From assembly GCA_023078685.1 (NCBI GenBank), contig JALGAS010000006.1:310001-374000 (forward strand): a stretch of DNA of 64,000 nucleotides, read 5' to 3'. The notes beneath the pieces were generated by a model, which did no database searches, was not told the DNA's origin, and worked only from the letters and a program-made list of their open reading frames with translations. Positions 58,279-64,000 of the stretch are shown one piece after another (the stretch's first letter is position 1; each line of letters opens with the position of its first letter). A program made the translations under genes and the position numbers. This DNA comes from Neopestalotiopsis rosae (taxonomy: Eukaryota; Ascomycota; Sordariomycetes; Amphisphaeriales; Sporocadaceae).

Positions 58279-59790
58279 GAATGAAGAGTGTATAGTGTAG
58301 CAAGGTTGGACGGGCAATTTAATAGTGATTACCTTGACCCAACGTTTTCTCGATAACGCAGCTACTAAGACGAAATGATCGCAAAAATACCTTTCTCTAA
58401 ACTTATGTCGCCTGTTTCTTCATACCAGACTGGGGGTGGGCTGTCCGAGTAAGCTTATCGGGCGGGATGTATCTTCGGATCTGTGACGGTAGCCTCCGGC
58501 TCCGCGTTGATCTGCGGAGTTTCCACTTCACATCAGCGTCTATTCACATCCGCGGACCACTTTACTTTTGAAGGCTTAAGAGAAGGATCGCACGAGGCAC
58601 GACCGCAATTATGATTTTCGCGTCCAGGAATTAGCCCAACGGCTGGGTCCCTTGAAATTTGGATTTGGAACCCTAGTTTCCTCGAGTATAATGATGCATG
58701 TGGGTTTAAACTCGGTACCTGAGTAGCTTGCTTCAACGTTTAGTCGAGTCCACCACAACCGATATGTTCATACATGTAGACCCTGGCTCAAAGAAATTGC
58801 ATTGATACCAACACTTTCCGGTGCTTTGATTTCAACGTAGCCCTGAAAAGGAGTTTTGTTTCGACTCTGCGACTTCCAAAGGTCAAATGGACGAGGCTGG
58901 CTAGGGTACAGGATTGGCGTACTTCCGTAGCTCAGGGCATGCAAACGGAATGTGTTGTGTTGAATGTGTGTGAGATGCTGGCGGTCAGCCACGATCAATG
59001 ATGTAATCTGTGGCTTCGATACCCGCTGAGTAATGGGCTCGGTCCAGCACGGGCACCCCCAGGTTCAAAGAGGGGCCATTGCTTTGACCTGGGCGGGTTT
59101 GCGGGCGTGCCTGGCTCCCAGACTCCGTTGTGCGAGATGCCCGAGTCCCACAAAGATCCATATTGCCAGGGGCCCCTTGAGGGGTGGCTTGGGTGGGACT
59201 TTTAAGTGCCAGTGTGCTTGGAGTGAATGAGAGCACTGGAGTGGAAGCTCGCAGCCTGCAGGAATATGCCCCCACCCGCTTTACTGTTTGCAGCCAGACC
59301 AGCGCTGTCACTGTCATGCCGATGCACAGCTTCGGCGAGATTGATTGATTGAGCGTGGCTTGGAGGACAGGGTCTTGGTTTTGAGAGAGATCATTACACA
59401 TTACCTACATTCCTTTCGTCTGTCCTGTTCAGAGCGACCACAGCGTCACCTCGCGCACAAAGTACATTTTTAACCTTCGCGCTTCTTTGGAATCCGGCGA
59501 TCTCGGCAGTTCAACGACAATCCGACATCAACTTTGTTTTGTCTCTCGCGCCGGCTCCAACGCTTCAGCTGCCGCAACGGACGCTACTCCTGCGGCTGAC
59601 TTCTCGTTGCATCATCAAAAGTATCAACCCATTGCGCCCATAGGACAAGTCAACCCACAATGACTTTCATACGCTACGAATGAGCATCTGATTATCGTCC
59701 ACATCGGCTCAAGCCGGCCAAGCTCGCAAAAGTCCCAAAAACAACAACAAAGAAGACAGGCGTTGGGACCTGTCATTGCAAACACCCAGC
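58279..59790. other. Divergent intergenic region (about 1.5 kb)
   Basis: Between the amidase gene (-) and the last gene (+). It holds both promoters. The 139-codon frame at 58985-59401 (-) is Pro/Ser/Thr-rich and unsupported. Confidence 0.5.
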
Positions 59791-62700
59791 ATGTTTGGAA
59801 ACTCCCGAAGACGCAGTCGGCAACATCCAACTCCGGTACGTTATGCCCAACCTGTCGAGCCTGTCTTGCCCGTTCCCTCGGTTTCGCGCCAGCTCTTGTC
59901 TATTTTTTCTCCTCATTGGGATATTTGTTTGCCGATTACACCATGTCTCTGGCTTAGTGTCTGCGCACTTCCGCAGATTCGCTCATTACTCCCGCGGATG
60001 AACTACGCCAACTGTAGGCCGAGCTAGAGCTAGATCATCTTAGCTGGTGAAGCTATCTCAGGCCAAGCGGCACACTCGCCCTGCGATGATGACGTGACCT
60101 GTATTTTGATCTGCGCGCCGGCCCTGATTCTCGTTTTACCTCCCTCGAGGAAACCGTTTTTGATATTTTGAACTTATTGTTGACCCTTCTTTTCTTGTTT
60201 TACAGCAGGTCACAAGGAGTACCACCAACCCCAACGCCTCGACTGCCGCCGCCGCCGCCTTCATGGCATCAGGCAACCAAAATCCGAACAGGGCCTTGTC
60301 GTCCGCCGCTGCCGCGGCGGCGCTTCGTGCCCGCCCACAGACTCCGACCAATGTCGCCGAGGTCCAGACAAAGCGGACGATGCGCCGCAGTCCGTCCGTG
60401 TCATCGGTCGGCAGCTCAGCTTCAGCTGCCGCCAGGAGAAGCTCACAGCAACCGCGCTTGGAGAGGAAAGGCAGTTCGAGTAGCATGTCGGATCGCACCT
60501 TTCGAAGCCCTTCGCCGCATGGAGATCGGAGGCCGCTCGAGCCGGATCATCCGCCAGTACCGGCCATTCCACCAAGTCACAAGGTGTCCAGGAGCACAAG
60601 TTCAGCTGGCGTGGGCATGCAGAATTTCAAGACTGCATCCCAGAAGATGGAAAGTGGAATGCCGTCCTGGTATACGGCACCACAGGGAAATGTCAGCAAC
60701 GTGCGCACATCAGATGCGCCCATGACGAAACCTCGGCCAGAGAGCCTGACCTCCGCTCTCCAACGACCTGATAGTCGAAGCTCGTCCGTCAATTTCTCCT
60801 ATCCAGGCCGCTCTCGGGCACAATCGCCACCAGCATCGCCAGTCGTGGCCCAAAATGAAGACTGGACTGAGCCGCCACGTCAAACAACAGAGAAGTCTAA
60901 GCGATCCTCGGTTGCTTCCAGTACAGCCACTACGAAACCAGATCAAACACTAGTCTACGACCCGAATTCAAGAAGAATGGTTCCCAAAGCAGACTTGAAA
61001 GCCATCGCCTACCAGGTGCAAGCAGCTTCAGAGAAACCACCAAAGAGCAAGAAAAGTCAGGCTGGTGTGTCGAGATCTGGAAGTCATCTGGCAAAGGGGA
61101 CAGTTGGAAGGACGCGAGGAAGTCTCGTCGAGACTAACGGAAACCCTCGAGAAACCCGAAGTCAAGAACCATCATCATCAACACATGCTGCTCGTGCTAC
61201 AAAAGACGAGTCACGGACGTCACAGAGTTCCGAGATACAACATGTCGCTGGGTTGGCGGGTGATGGGTATAATGACAGCTACGTAACGGCCTCATCACAG
61301 TACGAGCAGAGACAGCCAGAAACGTCGCCAGCTCCTCAGGAATCGCAACGCCTCTTGAGTCCTCGGCCCGTTGCACAGATGGGTCGAAAACCTTCCATGG
61401 TACGAGAGGAATCCGAGGAAGAATCCGACGCAGAGGATGTTCACATCCCTTCCCGTGATGTTTATGGAGCGCTTGACAGCGTGCCGACCCGGCAGACACT
61501 ATATGAATCTACCGGCGGAGAACAAACCTCATCACTAGCAGGGCCCGATCCTGCCGACTTTCCGAATGCATTTGAAGGATCGCACGGCAACCATGAGGAT
61601 CAAGTCAGTGCATTGGAGGCAAGAGAGCAGGAACAAGCTCCTAGGCACCTAGCCGTGAGCGTTGCGCAATCCGCAAACGTTCCACAACGGTCACTTTCGC
61701 AGAGTCCTGCCCGTCAGGCTCGTTTCGCATCATCACCATCAGAAAACTTGGTTGTTAGACACACACCACCAGGAAGATCAGCATCACCAATCAAATCAGC
61801 TCTCAAGCATAGCCCATCACCAAGAGATGCATCTCCATCAGATACTAGTACTTCCGATGCTGCAAGAGCTCGTTTCTCTTCGCCAGACCGAGATGCATCC
61901 CTGCCACGTAAAAAGTCGGTCAGGGTCAGCTTTGATGACAGAAGTCCCGTCGTTGTTGGCGAGTCTCTCGGTCCTGTTGGCGATACAGATTCGCCAATTG
62001 TGCCAAGCCCACAGACGACCCGACGACCTTGGTACAGCGGAATTGGTAGGACTAAGAAGAAGGATGCAGGGCTCGATCTCGAAGAGGATGAAGTCATGAA
62101 GCCGCGACCCGCTTTACCAAGCTTTGGAAGCGTTCGTGAGAAGAAGGTCCGCGAGCCCGAAGAACAAGAGCGCCCGCTCATTCGACCTCAAGATGTTCCA
62201 GCTACAGCTTTAGCAAGAGCCAGTAGCCCGCCAGTCACTGCCGAGGGTTCCAGTCTATCGAACGATCATGCCATTGGCACAGTGCTTTCACAAGCCCAAG
62301 ACAACGCAGCACGGAATGAGGCTAATATCTCCAGATTCCGGGAACCGCTTCCTCCTGTCGTCACGTCTGTTGAAGGCCAGGGTGATCTGTCTGACAGCTT
62401 GAAGAGCTCGGATGATGAGCAAGATTCATTATACAGTGCGGGTGACGACAGCTACGACGGGCTCCAAGCAAGTCAGACTACAGCTGCTACGGTATTGGAG
62501 TCTCACCCCAACTCCCAGGTCAACTCTACAATCCTTGAAGAAAAGATTCCTGTCCAACCGGAGCAGCCAATGGCTCAACCTGTATCTCAACCAGTGGCAC
62601 AACAAGTGCCGCTATATACGCTACTCCAACCAAAAACTGAGGAGCGGTCTGAGGCCGTACCTGATATTAGCATCACTCAGCCCAGTCCAGGCTTCACTGA

Positions 62701-64000
62701 AGCCCAGCAGACAACACAGCACTATTTTGGAATTCCCGGCGGATTTCCAGAGGATAACTCAGACGAGAGCCCAGCTCCGAGGCAATTGGCTCAGACAGTT
62801 TCAGCATCTCCTTCATCCACCGCAGACGCAATGAAGGAGCCAGAAGCTGTTGTGATGCCTTCTCAGAGCCACGTCTTACCACAAACGACACTTGCTACCA
62901 CGCCTCAGGTCGCGCTACCCGATGCCGCCACTGACGACGATGACTCAAATGCTTCCATTTACAGCGATGCCTACGAGGATATCTCAGATATTGATGGCGA
63001 TGGATTCCAGTCCATGGATGCTGTGGTTGATAGCCCAGTCACAAAATCGTCAATCTCCAGCCATGTTCCTGAGAATGCTGCGGCTGAAAGGGCCAAGTAT
63101 GAGGAGATGAAGCCGGCTCATCAGAACAACGATGTCTTTGCGCCTTCAACAACAACAAAAGCCCCAGGTAATGACTGGGAGCACGCCAAGTCATTCTGGC
63201 GCAGTTTGACTGCCGAAAAGAGACGTCAGTTGGAGATGGAAGCCATGGAGGATGCCGGAGCAGATGGTGACCACGAAGAATTGCAAACTCCAACCCGAAA
63301 ACTCAGTAACAGGACGAAGAAATCGGCCGAGCAAAGACAAGCAACAGCTGTAGCTCAAGCAGCTCATGCCCAAACAACTCCGCCAGAAAAGTCGAAACAC
63401 AAGCAGATGAGGACCGTCGATCCCGAGCGGACTTACATGATCCAACCAGGATCGAAGGCTAATCACGAGCCTTTGAGTCCTGCGCGGCAATCGGGACATA
63501 TGCGAATGTCGATGCGCGGACAACAGCCACAAGCGGCCAAATCCAACACGCTTACGAAAAGAGATGCTGGTGCGGGAGAGGTGCATATGCGCAGGTCTAT
63601 GAGATCTGACCCATTCACCGATGGCAATGCCTCGAAGCGCACATCGGCACCCCCAGAACGCGTCGCTTCGCCACAAATCAAAAGACCTCGCACAGCCGGC
63701 GGCCCAGATCAAGCTGTCCGTCACAACAAGTCTGCATCGGTTGATGTTGCGGCTTCTGCCGCAACCGCCTTTGCCAAAACTAGTAGACCTGCACCGCAAC
63801 GTCGGGGCTCTGATGCAAGTGACAGCAGTTTCAAGCGCACTCGAGCAGCACCAGCAAGCCACATGGCATTCCGGAGCACTCTGAGGCAAGAACGACAGGA
63901 ACCGGTACAAGCAAGACCCCGTTCGCCACCCGAGGCTGTCAAGGGTTCTAGCAGATTCAGCCTTCGATCTTTGTCGCCCTCGGGATCAACTTTCCGTCGC
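59791..64000 (+). CDS. Large low-complexity fungal protein (3' partial)
   Basis: Exons 59791-59835 and 60206->64000; the open frame runs off the right edge, so at least 1280 residues. Exon 1 encodes MFGNSRRRSRQHPTP. After a 370-nt intron come TTNPNASTAAAAAFMASG and RALSSAAAAAALRARPQTP, which read like a conserved N-terminus of a fungal cell-cortex-type protein; I considered a Seg1-like eisosome component but cannot support it from sequence. The rest is Ser/Pro/Gln/Glu-rich and disordered, with conserved-looking islands: LVYDPNSRRMVPKADLKAIA (about 250), SPIKSALKHSPSP, and KKSVRVSFDD near 584, where RVSF fits the PP1-docking RVxF pattern. DDDDSNASIYSDAYEDISDI (about 925) and DWEHAKSFWRSLTAEKRRQL (about 1005) are further islands. 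A signalling or scaffold role is plausible. Confidence 0.78.
60201..60208 (+). other. NAGNAG tandem splice acceptor
   Basis: The intron of the last gene ends TTTTACAGCAG, giving two acceptors 3 bp apart (after 60205 or 60208). Both keep the frame; the products differ by one Gln before VTRSTTNP. Confidence 0.6.

Noticed and set aside
58985..59401. 139-codon - strand frame upstream of the last gene
   Set aside because: Biased Pro/Ser/Thr composition with no domain; probably a by-product of GC-rich promoter DNA.

Overview
The window is nuclear DNA of a filamentous ascomycete. Genes carry short GT-AG introns (about 46-100 nt, with CTAAC/CTGAC-like branch sites), intergenic stretches are long, and several proteins belong to Pezizomycotina-type families (HeLo-like N-terminal domains, an AreA-GATA-like DUF1752 protein, fungal C2H2 proteins, a Cti6-type PHD protein). 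Sordariomycetes, perhaps Hypocreales, is my best guess from the look of the proteins; no marker gene proves it. Exon structures were read by eye from splice signals, frame continuity and recalled family motifs. Every complete model below has a length divisible by three, but none was checked by alignment or RNA data.

Layout. 1-13.4 kb, metabolic and accessory genes: a 5'-truncated transketolase/dihydroxyacetone-synthase-like gene (+), a HeLo-like/coiled-coil protein (-), a Zn polyol dehydrogenase (-) divergent from a Baeyer-Villiger-type flavin monooxygenase (+), a multi-TM protein of unknown function (-) and a ThuA-like protein (-). 13.4-22.4 kb is a long stretch without a convincing gene. 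A DUF1752-like protein (+) lies at 22.4-24.0 kb, followed by another gene-poor stretch. 27.2-28.6 kb holds a short-chain dehydrogenase (-).

30.5-34.1 kb carries isovaleryl-CoA dehydrogenase (-) and methylcrotonoyl-CoA carboxylase beta subunit (+), divergent across a 362-bp promoter. These are consecutive steps of mitochondrial leucine degradation, and the shared promoter holds a regular array of CGG triplets. 35.4-39.5 kb is a full-length ankyrin-PH-FFAT-ORD oxysterol-binding protein (Osh1/Osh2 type). 40.2-41.1 kb is an FMN-binding split-barrel protein, 41.6-43.8 kb a Cti6-type PHD protein (-), and 47.1-48.9 kb a conserved fungal protein with a CEFCEYERIFG motif.

50.2-54.8 kb is a 1455-residue C2H2 zinc-finger protein (-) with an exact-period 45-bp tandem repeat and a GC-AG intron. 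55.6-55.9 kb may encode a two-exon 74-residue microprotein (+). 56.1-58.3 kb is an amidase-signature enzyme (-). From 59.8 kb to the right edge runs a long low-complexity protein (+), cut by the window end. I saw no rRNA, tRNA, CRISPR array or intact transposon. One stretch near 14.08 kb looks like an LTR fragment.
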